Shown here piece by piece: positions 35,879 to 44,318 of a stretch of 64,000 nucleotides of DNA (position 1 is its first letter; each line of letters begins with the position of its first letter). The notes under the pieces were generated by a model, which made no database searches, was not told where the DNA came from, and worked only from the letters and a program-made list of their open reading frames with translations. The stretch is taken from positions 558,001 through 622,000 of the forward strand of contig NZ_AP028055.1 of NCBI RefSeq assembly GCF_040365225.1. Reading direction: 5' to 3'. The position numbers were made by a program, and so were the translations under genes. Source of the stretch: Bacteroides sedimenti. Its GTDB lineage: Bacteria; Bacteroidota; Bacteroidia; Bacteroidales; Bacteroidaceae.

Positions 35879-36781
35879 ATGAATAAATCTCCCATATCAG
35901 CAGTAAACGGTTCACGGAAATCCAGAAAAAACACTCCTGTAAAGAAACGTTTGTCCGGAAAAACCAATAGCCGCAAAAAGAAAGGTACACCAAGGCAAAC
36001 GCCACGGTGGCTCATTCGTGTGTTTGCTGTATTTCTTATATTGATTTTTTCCGCTTTGTTTTACTGGTTCTTTATCCGTCCCTATTCTTACCGCTGGAAG
36101 CCCTGTATCGGAGATAAAGAATATGGTGTATGCATGCCTCTTGGGTATGAGGTGCATGGAATTGATATTTCACATTATCAAGGTGAAATTGATTGGAAAG
36201 AACTGGTGCATTATCAGTCTCCCGATTATCCGTTACAATTTGTCTTTATTAAAGCTACCGAAGGCGGTGATTTTAAAGATAATACTTTTCAAAAGAACTT
36301 TGAATCTGCTCGCCAATATGGCTTTATCCGTGGCGCATACCACTATTTTAACCCGGGAGCGCCAGCATCCAAACAAGCGGAGTTTTTTATTAATACAGTA
36401 AAGCTGGATAGTGCAGACTTACCTCCTGTGCTCGATGTTGAGAAAAAAGGCCTGCATACAAAAAAAAGCCTGGTTAGAGCAGTTAAGCTTTGGCTTGATT
36501 TAGTGGAGGCTCATTATGGTGTCAGGCCGATACTGTATACCTCTTATCGCTTCAAAACTAACTATCTGAATGATTCTGTCTTTAATAAGTATCCTTATTG
36601 GATAGCCCACTACTACGTTGATTCTGTTGAATATAAAGGTCCATGGAAATTCTGGCAGCATACCGATGCCGGTACTATTCCTGGAGTTGATGAGAATGTA
36701 GACCTGAATATCTTTAATGGAACACTGGAACAATTAAAATCACTTACCCTGAAAAAAAATATTTCTGCTGAGAAGCAATAA
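35879..36781 (+). CDS. Membrane-anchored GH25 lysozyme
   Basis: A 300-residue protein with a very basic cytoplasmic N-terminus (1-43, Lys/Arg-rich), one membrane helix (about 44-66, LIRVFAVFLILIFSALFYWF) and a periplasmic GH25 muramidase domain (about 88-290). The catalytic DXE-type residues are visible: HGIDISHYQG (Asp96) and PVLDVEKK (Asp186, Glu188). Substrate-lining FIKATEGGDF, RGAYHYF and KFWQHTDAG are also there. GH25 enzymes cut the MurNAc-GlcNAc bond of peptidoglycan. The anchored form suggests wall remodelling rather than secretion. Confidence 0.9.
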   Translation: MNKSPISAVNGSRKSRKNTPVKKRLSGKTNSRKKKGTPRQTPRWLIRVFAVFLILIFSALFYWFFIRPYSYRWKPCIGDKEYGVCMPLGYEVHGIDISHYQGEIDWKELVHYQSPDYPLQFVFIKATEGGDFKDNTFQKNFESARQYGFIRGAYHYFNPGAPASKQAEFFINTVKLDSADLPPVLDVEKKGLHTKKSLVRAVKLWLDLVEAHYGVRPILYTSYRFKTNYLNDSVFNKYPYWIAHYYVDSVEYKGPWKFWQHTDAGTIPGVDENVDLNIFNGTLEQLKSLTLKKNISAEKQ

Positions 36782-36851
36782 TGACGAATATGCCTCGTTT
36801 TAATAGAGTAAATTGAAAAACATTCTATATAATCTTAATCAAATTGGTACT

Positions 36852-37001
36852 ATGGCAAAAGAAGTTATCAAAATAGCAGGCCAGATGATACTTTATATAC
36901 TTATATTAGTAGCATTGGTTTTTATTTTTTATCCTGAACATCCCAAAGATAAAACAAATTCTTCCGCTCAAACTAATCAGACATCAATTATGAGAGAATA
37001 A
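36852..37001 (+). CDS. Small single-span membrane protein, 49 residues
   Basis: From ATG 36852 (MAKEVIKIAGQMILYILIL...) this encodes one membrane helix (residues about 10-28) and a short hydrophilic tail rich in Lys, Asn and Thr. The longer frame from 36813 starts with TTG. It follows the lysozyme gene by 70 bases, so it may be co-transcribed. I do not recognise the family. It could be a real microprotein, though its shortness lowers confidence. Confidence 0.45.
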   Translation: MAKEVIKIAGQMILYILILVALVFIFYPEHPKDKTNSSAQTNQTSIMRE

Positions 37002-37005
37002 ACTA

Positions 37006-37851
37006 TTACTTCATAATGAATCGGACTACAGCCCAGTTATTTTTTTCTTTATAACTAACAAACTCCAGCCCTAGGCTTTCTGCCTTTTTCTGAATCAAAG
37101 GAATATCATCTACATAAAATCCACTCATAAAGATTTCCGAACCTTTGACCATGCATGCGGTATAGCTTTCCATATCGCGTAACAGGATATTGCGGTTGAT
37201 ATTTGCAATGACTATATCAAAAGGACCTTTCCCTTTAAGAGAATCGGCATCACCTAATTCTACTGATATATTGCTGATGTTGTTCAGGAGAATATTTTCT
37301 TTTGAATTCTCTACACACCAGGTGTCAATATCAATTGCCGTAATCGGGTTTGCGCCACGCATCGCTGCAAGAATGGCCAGAATAGAAGTTCCGCAACCCA
37401 TATCCAGCAGTGATTTGCCTTGTAGTTCAGCATCCAACAGCTGTTCCAGAATCAGGCTCGTTGTTTCATGATGTCCGGTTCCGAATGCCATCTGTGGATT
37501 AATCAAAATATCATATTCGGCTCTTGGCACATCTTTATGAAAGGAACTGTGTATAACGCAGCGGTTGTCTATAGCAATTGGCTGAAAATAGTTTTTTTCC
37601 CACTCTTCGTTCCAGTCCTTGTCTTCAATCAGCTCAAAAGTATACGAGATTGTAACATTTTCTATAGGCAGACTGGCGATGGTCTCTTTCAAGGCAGTTT
37701 CGTCAAAAAGTGGTTCTTGTATGTAAGCTTTCAAACCGTCGGCCTCTTCAACAAAACTTTCAAAACCAATTTCTCCCAGGAAAGCGGAAAGAACATCATT
37801 TACCGTTTCGTTGCAAGAGGTAGCTTTAAGAGTCACTTCAAAATATCTCAT
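37006..37851 (-). CDS. prmA: Ribosomal protein L11 methyltransferase
   Basis: A 281-residue cytoplasmic enzyme. The N-terminal half is the L11-recognition domain; the C-terminal half is a Rossmann methyltransferase with INPQMAFGTGHHETTSL (about 117-133), the SAM motif LLDMGCGTSILAIL (about 148-161) and motif DIVIANINRNILL. PrmA trimethylates Lys and the N-terminus of ribosomal protein L11. Length and motif order are typical of the Bacteroidetes form. The stop is 4 bases from that of the convergent 49-residue gene. Confidence 0.93.
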   Translation of the reverse strand: MRYFEVTLKATSCNETVNDVLSAFLGEIGFESFVEEADGLKAYIQEPLFDETALKETIASLPIENVTISYTFELIEDKDWNEEWEKNYFQPIAIDNRCVIHSSFHKDVPRAEYDILINPQMAFGTGHHETTSLILEQLLDAELQGKSLLDMGCGTSILAILAAMRGANPITAIDIDTWCVENSKENILLNNISNISVELGDADSLKGKGPFDIVIANINRNILLRDMESYTACMVKGSEIFMSGFYVDDIPLIQKKAESLGLEFVSYKEKNNWAVVRFIMK

Positions 37852-37882
37852 ATTAATTTCTTTTTCACTGTTATTTTATCTG

Positions 37883-37890
37883 CAAAGATA
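37883..37890 (-). promoter_or_regulatory. Candidate -7 box for prmA
   Basis: Reads TATCTTTG on the minus strand, 31 bases before ATG 37851, divergent from the box at 37956. Confidence 0.5.
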
Positions 37891-37955
37891 GCTAAAATAG
37901 GGAAATCCCTATTACTATTTGGGGAAATTATTCTAAAAAGGATAAAACCCTTATT

Positions 37956-37963
37956 TATCTTTG
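37956..37963 (+). promoter_or_regulatory. Candidate -7 box for the Gly/Tyr-rich envelope gene
   Basis: TATCTTTG, an exact TAnnTTTG match, 44 bases before ATG 38008. Confidence 0.55.
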
Positions 37964-38007
37964 TATCGGATAAAAAAGAGATGGTTTAATTTTAAACTAA
38001 AATAGTC

Positions 38008-39309
38008 ATGAAAAAAATTGTAAGATTGTTGCTAATCGCTATTTGTGCCTCACCGATGGTAATGGCCCAAAATTACGATGATCTTTACTATAACCCAAAG
38101 AAAGACACGTCAGTGGTAAAGAGAGAAAGGGTGAAGAAAACTCCATCCACTACTACTATAGCCACAACGATGCCGGTTGTAGTAAAAGACGTGAATGGAA
38201 ATGTTCGTGATGTAGACGAATATAATCGCCGTTTCAACAGCGATGAATACAAATTCAATATTAACAACGATACGTTGTATGTTGAAGAAGATAACGAAGA
38301 TCGTGGATGGATTAATGGATTCCAGGGAAGTCAGGATGATTATGAATATGCATTAAGAATTATCCGGTTTCATGATCCACGATTTGCAGTAAGCATCAGC
38401 AGTCCGTACTACTGGGATATTGTATATGGCCTGAGCGCGTGGGACTGGAATATCTATGTAGATGATTTTTATGCATATGCATTCCCTACTTTTACCAACA
38501 GACTTTGGTCTGATTGGCGTTTTGGTACATTAGGCCGCGGTTTCGGATATAACTGGGGTTATAATTACTATGGCTGGGGCTTTGGCTTTGATTATGGCTG
38601 GGGTTATCCATATTATGGTTATTATCCAGGATATTGGGGTGGTTATTATGGAGGTTACTGGGGTAGTCCTTACTACGGATGGCATGGAGGTGCAGGAAGA
38701 GTAGGAGGCTATTACAATACACGCCGCTCTGATTTTGGAATTGCTGGTAGAGATAATGTCGGTCGCCGCACTTCCGGCTTTTCACGCATTGCCGGTGTAC
38801 AAGACCGTACAACTAACGGAGTTGTCCGCCGTACCGCATCGGGCAGAGTAATAGGTACCCGCAGTGATGATAATTCAGGAGTAATCCGTAGATCGGGTTC
38901 ACGCTTTGAAACAATCAATTCGGGCCGTACAGATGGAATGTCGAGAAGATCATCAGGTTACACTCGTCCAAGTTCAACCCGCACCTATTCACCTTCAGAT
39001 GACGGAACGGTAACTAGAAGAGGTTCATCTTACAATCGGTCAGAGTCAACTGCTCCTGCTACCCGTACATATAACCGTGGGAATAGTACCAGTACAAGAA
39101 GTTACTCTCCAGGTGAAGGATCTCGTCGTTCAACCGGACCATCCTCATACGATAACAACAGTCGCTCTTCATCACCATCCAGGAGCTATTCACCAAGCAG
39201 CAGCTCTTCACGAAGCGAAAGTTTTGGTAGCTCACGTTCCAGCGGAGGTTCTTCCGGCGGAGGTTCATCCAGCGGCGGAAGCTCACGTTCCAGTGGTGGA
39301 AGAAGATAA
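38008..39309 (+). CDS. Secreted low-complexity Gly/Tyr/Trp and Ser/Arg protein
   Basis: A 433-residue exported protein (signal peptide 1-20, MVMA-QN). Three zones are seen. Residues 21-165 have normal composition, with PVVVKDVNGNVRDVDEYNRRFN and a Trp-rich stretch. Residues about 170-235 are almost only Gly, Tyr and Trp in YYGxxWG-type repeats. Residues about 240-433 are dominated by Ser, Arg, Gly and Thr and end in a Ser/Gly/Arg tail. No enzyme motif is present. Similar genes in Bacteroides are sometimes misnamed vitellogenin. I infer an envelope or surface structural role. It lies 51 bases before the FadL-like gene and is probably co-transcribed with it. Confidence 0.75.
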   Translation: MKKIVRLLLIAICASPMVMAQNYDDLYYNPKKDTSVVKRERVKKTPSTTTIATTMPVVVKDVNGNVRDVDEYNRRFNSDEYKFNINNDTLYVEEDNEDRGWINGFQGSQDDYEYALRIIRFHDPRFAVSISSPYYWDIVYGLSAWDWNIYVDDFYAYAFPTFTNRLWSDWRFGTLGRGFGYNWGYNYYGWGFGFDYGWGYPYYGYYPGYWGGYYGGYWGSPYYGWHGGAGRVGGYYNTRRSDFGIAGRDNVGRRTSGFSRIAGVQDRTTNGVVRRTASGRVIGTRSDDNSGVIRRSGSRFETINSGRTDGMSRRSSGYTRPSSTRTYSPSDDGTVTRRGSSYNRSESTAPATRTYNRGNSTSTRSYSPGEGSRRSTGPSSYDNNSRSSSPSRSYSPSSSSSRSESFGSSRSSGGSSGGGSSSGGSSRSSGGRR

Positions 39310-39360
39310 AATATAATTTGATTGAAGTTTATAAAAGTATTCATTTAAAAGAATAATTCT

Positions 39361-40953
39361 ATGAAAGCAAGAAATTTAATTAAGCTAGTGGCATGTGCCC
39401 TTTTATTGGGCACAGAAGCCGGCGCCCAGACTATATACGATGCAGCCAAATTTTCCGGAAAAGATCTGAATGGAACAGCACGTTTCGTGGGCATGGGCGG
39501 TGCCATGGGGGCATTGGGTGGAGATATATCTACCATTGGAGTGAATCCTGCAGGCATCGGTTTGTTCAGGAGTCATGACTTAATGACCACCTTTGGTTTT
39601 AATTACACCACTTCGGAAAGTAACTTTAATGGAACCACCATCAATACCGATAAGTATCGCGGTTCATTTGATAATATCGGGTTTGTCTATTCTTCCAAGA
39701 TTGGCAATCAAACAGCTTTGAAGTATGTTAACTTTGGATTCAATTATCATAAGGCAAAATCTTTTAACCGCAATTTTGAGATGGGAGGCAATCTAGGTGG
39801 GCTGTCGCAGACTGACCAGATGGCTAATCTGAGTAGAGACCTTGTGGGCGGAGATATGTCGCTTGATTATTTGAACAGTAACAGTGCAGATGCCGGATGG
39901 CTCTCTATTCTGGGATGGAACGGTTGTTTGATTCACCCCACTTCAAAATCAGGTGAATATATCGGATTCCCTGCCGACGATCCTTCCGGTAGTTACAGAT
40001 CCTGGGAAAGAGGCGGTATTGATGCATACGATTTCAATCTTTCATTCAATTTCAATGACCGCGTATATCTCGGTTTTACTGTAGGAGCTTATGATCTGAA
40101 CTATACCAAGAATACATTGTACAGCGAATACTTCCCAAGCAGTCCTGTAGTAGATAATGGCTATTTTCTTCAGAATTCAGACTATTCATATTCTCTGGAA
40201 AGCCTTATGCGTACAACCGGTACAGGTGTTGATTTCAAGGCAGGTATAATTTTTCGTCCGGTTGAGGACTCTCCATTCAGAATAGGAGCTGCAATCCATA
40301 CTCCCACATTCTACGACCTGACATTATACAATAGCGCAATCCTTACATCAGATGCTGATGTTAATAAAGACGACTATATTGTACCTGTAAACTCGTACAA
40401 AATAGATACATATAAGGAAATTGCCGGCGACGCCGTTACACAGTATAAACTCCGCACCCCATGGAAATATAACCTGAGTATGGGATATACCATTGGAAGC
40501 AATGTTGCTTTGGGAGCAGAATACGAGTATCAGGATTATTCCACTGCTAAGCTTAGCTACTATGACGATGTTAATATGAAAGGTGAAAACTCCATGATAA
40601 AAGATTATCTGAAAGGAGTGAGCACACTTCGTCTGGGAGCTGAAGTTAAACTGGTTCCGGAGTTTGCTATCCGTGCTGGTTATAACTATAGCAATGCCGC
40701 CTATGCAAGTGATGCATACAAGAGTCTGCCTTTAAACTCAGTGCGTACCGATACTGATTTCTCAAACGAAAAATCAATCAACAATTACACACTTGGTTTA
40801 GGTTACAGAAGCGGTAATTTCTATGCAGACCTGGCATACCAATACAGTGCATACAAGGAAGATTTCTATCCATTTGACAAAATAGACTTATCCAAGACTG
40901 CTGTAAACAATGATAAACAGCAGGTAATACTAACATTAGGTGTACGTTTTTAG
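39361..40953 (+). CDS. OmpP1/FadL-type outer-membrane protein
   Basis: A 530-residue outer-membrane beta-barrel with signal peptide (1-21, EAGA-QT). The N-terminal segment FVGMGGAMGALGGDISTIGVNPAGIGLFR (about 42-70) is the hallmark of the OmpP1/FadL/TodX family plug region. Amphipathic strands follow and the chain ends in QQVILTLGVRF with C-terminal Phe, the BAM targeting signal. Family members move hydrophobic molecules such as fatty acids; Bacteroides members are often annotated hemin receptor without proof. The substrate is unknown. It is the second gene of an operon and is followed by a strong terminator. Confidence 0.85.
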   Translation: MKARNLIKLVACALLLGTEAGAQTIYDAAKFSGKDLNGTARFVGMGGAMGALGGDISTIGVNPAGIGLFRSHDLMTTFGFNYTTSESNFNGTTINTDKYRGSFDNIGFVYSSKIGNQTALKYVNFGFNYHKAKSFNRNFEMGGNLGGLSQTDQMANLSRDLVGGDMSLDYLNSNSADAGWLSILGWNGCLIHPTSKSGEYIGFPADDPSGSYRSWERGGIDAYDFNLSFNFNDRVYLGFTVGAYDLNYTKNTLYSEYFPSSPVVDNGYFLQNSDYSYSLESLMRTTGTGVDFKAGIIFRPVEDSPFRIGAAIHTPTFYDLTLYNSAILTSDADVNKDDYIVPVNSYKIDTYKEIAGDAVTQYKLRTPWKYNLSMGYTIGSNVALGAEYEYQDYSTAKLSYYDDVNMKGENSMIKDYLKGVSTLRLGAEVKLVPEFAIRAGYNYSNAAYASDAYKSLPLNSVRTDTDFSNEKSINNYTLGLGYRSGNFYADLAYQYSAYKEDFYPFDKIDLSKTAVNNDKQQVILTLGVRF

Positions 40954-40986
40954 GTAAAGAAAGCTAGTTTTATCAGGATAACTTAA

Positions 40987-41030
40987 TAAATCCTCTCCCG
41001 GTTAATTTAATATCGGGGGAGGATTTTTTT
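40987..41030 (+). terminator. Terminator of the FadL-like operon
   Basis: AATCCTCTCCCG (40989) pairs with CGGGGGAGGATT (41014), with one G-T pair, followed by a seven-T run. Confidence 0.9.
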
Positions 41031-41128
41031 ATTATATCTTCAGTAAGAGTTTATATCTTTCTCTATATTACTGAGAATCAGTCTGATTGTTATTTTGGAT
41101 TATTGTTAATGCTACTTTATCTAGCTTC

Positions 41129-41289
41129 TGTAAATAATTTTAGTGGCAGTGTGGCAGTAAAAAATAGGTTTATTCGGTTTCAAAAAATGAAATTTGAAAA
41201 ATCTTCAAAAAGATTTTTTTTCAAATTACGATTTACAGAACCAGAAATAGAATGTTTTCTCTGCCACACTGCCACTAAAATTGTTTACA
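41129..41289. repeat. 161-bp word-hairpin element (GTGGCAG words)
   Basis: Terminal 29-bp inverted repeats (41129-41157 and 41261-41289) match at 28 of 29 positions. Each arm carries the word TGGCAGT twice with 8-bp spacing (AGTGGCAGTGTGGCAG). The interior is AT-rich and itself loosely complementary, with a hairpin near the centre (AAATCTT...AAGATTT, about 41196-41217), so the whole element can fold into one long stem. There is no open reading frame of note. Confidence 0.85.
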
Positions 41290-42068
41290 AAATTATATTC
41301 TTATAAGTAATAGGCTGAATATCTCTAATATTTTCATATCTCTAGAACGGTTGTGTTAGATAATGAGTGTTACAACTCAGAGTAGGAGAGATGCTTAAGG
41401 ATAATCACTAGTCTAAAAAGCAAAATACAATCTTTTTTAGGGTTTGCACCTTTAAAAAATCAACCACTCTTAGGGTTTTTAGCTTATTTGTCAACCTAAA
41501 ACAGTGTTTGCAACAGACTAACTCTCTATAAACCTTAATATTGGCAACAACCGCAGTGCCCACTTTAGGTTAGCCACAGATGTTACTAACTCTAAACCGG
41601 TTGTTACGGTAATAATCCCATCAATTAACCGAAACGTTGGGACACATTATCCCAATCATGTACAAGATTAGGGGGTAAACATGTACAAGACTGGGTTGAA
41701 TCATGTACATGATTGGAGCTAATGATGTACAAGATTGAGGTAATCATTGCCGTTGTTTTGGTTAATTGTTCTTGTTGATTTGATTAGTTTTCCATGAAGA
41801 AAGAATTAATATAATAGGTGATTCAATTTATACGAACACCGTGTGGTGATGATTTACAAAAAGGCTTACTTTAGTCTGCTACCCCTGGTACCCCAAATTT
41901 ATGGTAGTAAGTGTTATAACAGATAGCTGCATGCTGTTTTTATCTATTTCCATAGCCAAAGTCCATTCATTTAGGTCTGTTTTTTGTGATATTACTGCAC
42001 CAATAAGTTCCTCTGCACCATTTGATATTCGATGTAAATGCAATATAATCAATAATATACGATTTTCT
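41290..42068. other. Gene-free part of the accessory island
   Basis: About 780 bases without a supported gene, apart from the GTAC array at 41658-41736. Around 41450-41490 the words TTAGGGTTT occur twice. A minus-strand frame of about 45 codons near 41880-42020 may be a gene remnant but is not recognisable. Confidence 0.4.
41658..41736. repeat. Four-copy ATGTACAAGATT array, 22-23-bp period
   Basis: Copies at 41658 (ATGTACAAGATT), 41681 (one change), 41703 (one change) and 41725 (exact), spaced 23, 22 and 22 bp, with unlike bases between. The core TGTACA is a palindrome. The architecture mirrors the four-copy CCGGGTGTAC array at 7622, with GTAC shared and the flanks different. Confidence 0.75.
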
Positions 42069-42207
42069 GGGGTGGAGATGGTGTAGTAAAAACAAGCTTT
42101 TTATGTTTCCAGAAAATCATATTTGAAAAAAATTCTTTTAGAAGAATTTTCATTTTTCATTTTTTAGAATCGAAAAACAGTCGTTTTATCTACACCATCT
42201 CCACCCC
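42069..42207. repeat. 139-bp word-hairpin element (GGTGGAGAT words)
   Basis: Perfect 18-bp inverted repeats: GGGGTGGAGATGGTGTAG (42069-42086) and its complement (42190-42207). The arm holds GGTG twice, 9 bp apart. The AT-rich interior contains a central hairpin (AAAATTCTTTTAGAAGAATTTT). Size and layout match the element at 41129 although the arm words differ. Confidence 0.85.
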
Positions 42208-42301
42208 TTTTGGGGAGTCAACTGCACCACCTAAGTTAATGCAATAGCTTACTCTTAATTATATGTGATTAAGCTCAATAAAAAGATTTATAAAACCACT
42301 A

Positions 42302-43201
42302 GAATTTAATATATATGGAACTAAAGAATACAGCAACTTGTCAGATCCGGATAATTAATTTTTTTATGATGTAAATGGCAATATGAATGAAGGTTTTGAC
42401 TGCAAAGTAGTAACGATTACATATAATTTGTTAAATTTGTCGGGTATGGTACTGTTTAGGAATTGTATCCGGACCATCAATCATCCATCCGGACTGCCGT
42501 GGGGGGAAAGCGAAGGAGCAAATGTACAACCGTATAAATACAACGGCAAAGAGTTCATTGAAATGCACGGCTACGATACTTATGATTATGGTGCAAGAGG
42601 ATATTATCCCGCTATTCAGCGATTTACTTCGATTGATCCGTTGGCGGAGAAATATTATTCTATTTCGCCTTATGCTTTCTATTCTAACAATTCAATAAAT
42701 AGCATAGACTTAGACGGAATGGATGACTATAAAATCAATAGCGACGGGCGAATTTGGTTGTGGCGAGAAACTAAGGACAAAACAGACAGGTTAATAGCTA
42801 TTGGCAACAAGAATGTAGTTAATGTGGACAAAGCGAGAAAGATACTAAACAATAATATTATCGTAACTGATAAGATTATTTTGCCATCACTAAGTAAAAC
42901 TAATGCAGATGATGAAAGTGTAACAGGCGTAACAACCTTGATGTTTGAAAATAAAAATATATTATTTGAAGTACACTCTCATTCAAAAGAAAATTAAGAA
43001 AAAGGAGCATCGGTAATTGGGAATGCAAAAGATGGCTATATGTGGTGTGATATGACTGATATTTGTTATGATTATATGTATTGCAGCAATCACAATCAAC
43101 TTCCACAGCCACCGCATTATGTTTATCATAAATATACAAAAAACATATACCAATACATACCTTGGAAATCACGTGTATTTGTTAAAAAACTGCATCTGTA
43201 A
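42302..43201 (+). pseudogene. Decayed Rhs-type protein with toxin-like C-terminus
   Basis: A single frame reads through two TAA codons (42356-42358 and 42995-42997). The first part (GTKEYSNLSDPDN, then after the stop FFYDVNGNMNEGF) is the end of Rhs/YD repeats. The middle open part from ATG 42383 has the Rhs core motif: YKYNGKEFIEMHGYDTYDYG, ARGYYPAIQRFTSIDPLAEK, YAFYSNNSINSIDLDGMD. The variable C-terminus follows to HSHSKEN, stop, then 67 more sense codons (EKGASVIGNAKDGYMWCDMTD...) to a final TAA at 43199. Nothing of the long Rhs shell remains upstream. Rhs C-termini are usually toxins; this one has an HxH pair but no family I can name with confidence. It is probably inactive. Confidence 0.8.
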
Positions 43202-43234
43202 ATTTATTGTTTTTTTTAATTAAACTGAAATGAT

Positions 43235-43753
43235 ATGAGAGTTCTTATGCCTATTTTGATGTTACTAATTCTGACTTCTTGTCATAATTCATCAAATAAA
43301 AAAATGAATAATAGTTTTGTTAAAAACAAACAATTGTTTGCGGTTATTGATAATGAGATTAAAAATAGTATTACAAAGAAAATAATAATGTTGTTTTTCA
43401 CTACCGCTAATGATACGAATTATATTCTTACAGCTTCAACTAATTATCCACCAGTACCTGTTTTAAGAAAAGAAGATAAAATAAACGAAAAATTTAAGTC
43501 GTTTGATATACCCTTTTATAAATATAGAGGTTTTTACATTATATTAAGTTCAATGGATTTTAAATTAGATATAAATAATTTTTTATTCACTGATAGTTTG
43601 AAATATAATTTGCAAGAAATCAATAATTTACATCCAAAAACGGATAAGGAATTATGTAACTCAATAAGACGTCCTATTTATAATGTTTATTATATTAATT
43701 CAGAATATGATATAATTTACTTGGGAAAGAGAAAAGATTGGATATGGAATTGA
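43235..43753 (+). CDS. Orphan lipoprotein downstream of the Rhs remnant
   Basis: A 172-residue protein with a lipoprotein signal (MRVLMPILMLLILTSC, Cys16 in an LTSC lipobox). The mature part is AT-rich, rich in Lys, Asn and Ile, with no recognisable domain. It follows the toxin-like remnant by 33 bases, the usual place of an immunity gene, so an immunity or orphan-immunity role is a reasonable guess. Its base composition is more AT-rich than the flanking housekeeping genes, consistent with transfer. Function unproven. Confidence 0.6.
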   Translation: MRVLMPILMLLILTSCHNSSNKKMNNSFVKNKQLFAVIDNEIKNSITKKIIMLFFTTANDTNYILTASTNYPPVPVLRKEDKINEKFKSFDIPFYKYRGFYIILSSMDFKLDINNFLFTDSLKYNLQEINNLHPKTDKELCNSIRRPIYNVYYINSEYDIIYLGKRKDWIWN

Positions 43754-43801
43754 TAACTTAGCGCGGACACAGAGTTAAGTATAGAATCTTAATTTTGTGA
43801 T

Positions 43802-44247
43802 ACGAAAAAAGAGAGAACACATTATGACAAGTTATTTAAGAAGAATGTTGTCAAGTTGAGTTCTGAACGGAAGAATGTATCAGAATTAGATAGTGAGCTT
43901 GGGATAAGTTCGATGCTACTTTACCGATTGCGTAAGGAATATGAGTCATAAGGTGCCTTGAGTTTCTCCAGCAACGGGATTCAGGCTTTAAGTAATGAAG
44001 CCAAAGAGCTTGCAGATTTGAAAAAGAAGCTGCAGAAAGCGGAAACAGAGCGTGATATTTTAAAAAGGATTTGAGTATCATCTCCAAGAGCGATCGCTGA
44101 TTTTCCAGTTTATACGGGATTATAATTCTGGAAGTTGGGCGATTGAGGTGATGTAGGAAGTATTAAAAGTATCTCGTAATTCTTATTATGCTTGGTTAAA
44201 GGATCCGGAAGGAACTAGGGCTCACAAGTATAAAAAGCTTGAAAGTT
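43802..44247 (+). pseudogene. Dead IS3-family (IS150-like) transposase remnant
   Basis: Conceptual translation gives the start of an IS3 orfA: YDKLFKKNVVKLSSERKNVS, ELGISSMLLYRLRKEYES, stop, then GIQALSNEAKELADLKKKLQ and AETERDILKR, with a frame change ending in SKSDR and a stop. A second frame then opens orfB: FQFIRDYNSGSWAIEVM, stop, EVLKVSRNSYYAWLKDPEGT. It is broken by in-frame stops and frameshifts, and it ends before the DDE catalytic core. No terminal inverted repeats were found. It marks past insertion in the island. Confidence 0.8.
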
Positions 44248-44318
44248 AAGTGTATGTAATCCAGGTCAGAATACTTATAATCAATATAATAACAAAAGAA
44301 TATTAATAAAATAAATCG

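Noticed and set aside
37468..37989. Plus-strand open frame of 173 codons opposite prmA and its promoter
   Set aside because: It overlaps prmA and the divergent promoter region; its composition is that of an antisense shadow.
41658..41736. Short regularly spaced repeats at the second locus as a CRISPR array
   Set aside because: Units are 12 bp with gaps of about 10 bp, copies are imperfect, and no cas gene is present.
41901..42086. Short open frame in the island running into the 139-bp hairpin
   Set aside because: It ends inside the inverted repeat and has no recognisable protein pattern; the minus-strand reading of the same stretch is no better.
42995..42997. Stop-codon recoding (TAA read as an amino acid) in the Rhs gene
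   Set aside because: All other genes use TAA as a normal stop and the gene is already truncated upstream, so pseudogene decay is simpler.
43851..44087. Minus-strand open frame over the IS remnant
   Set aside because: The plus strand clearly encodes decayed IS3 orfA, so the opposite frame is a shadow.
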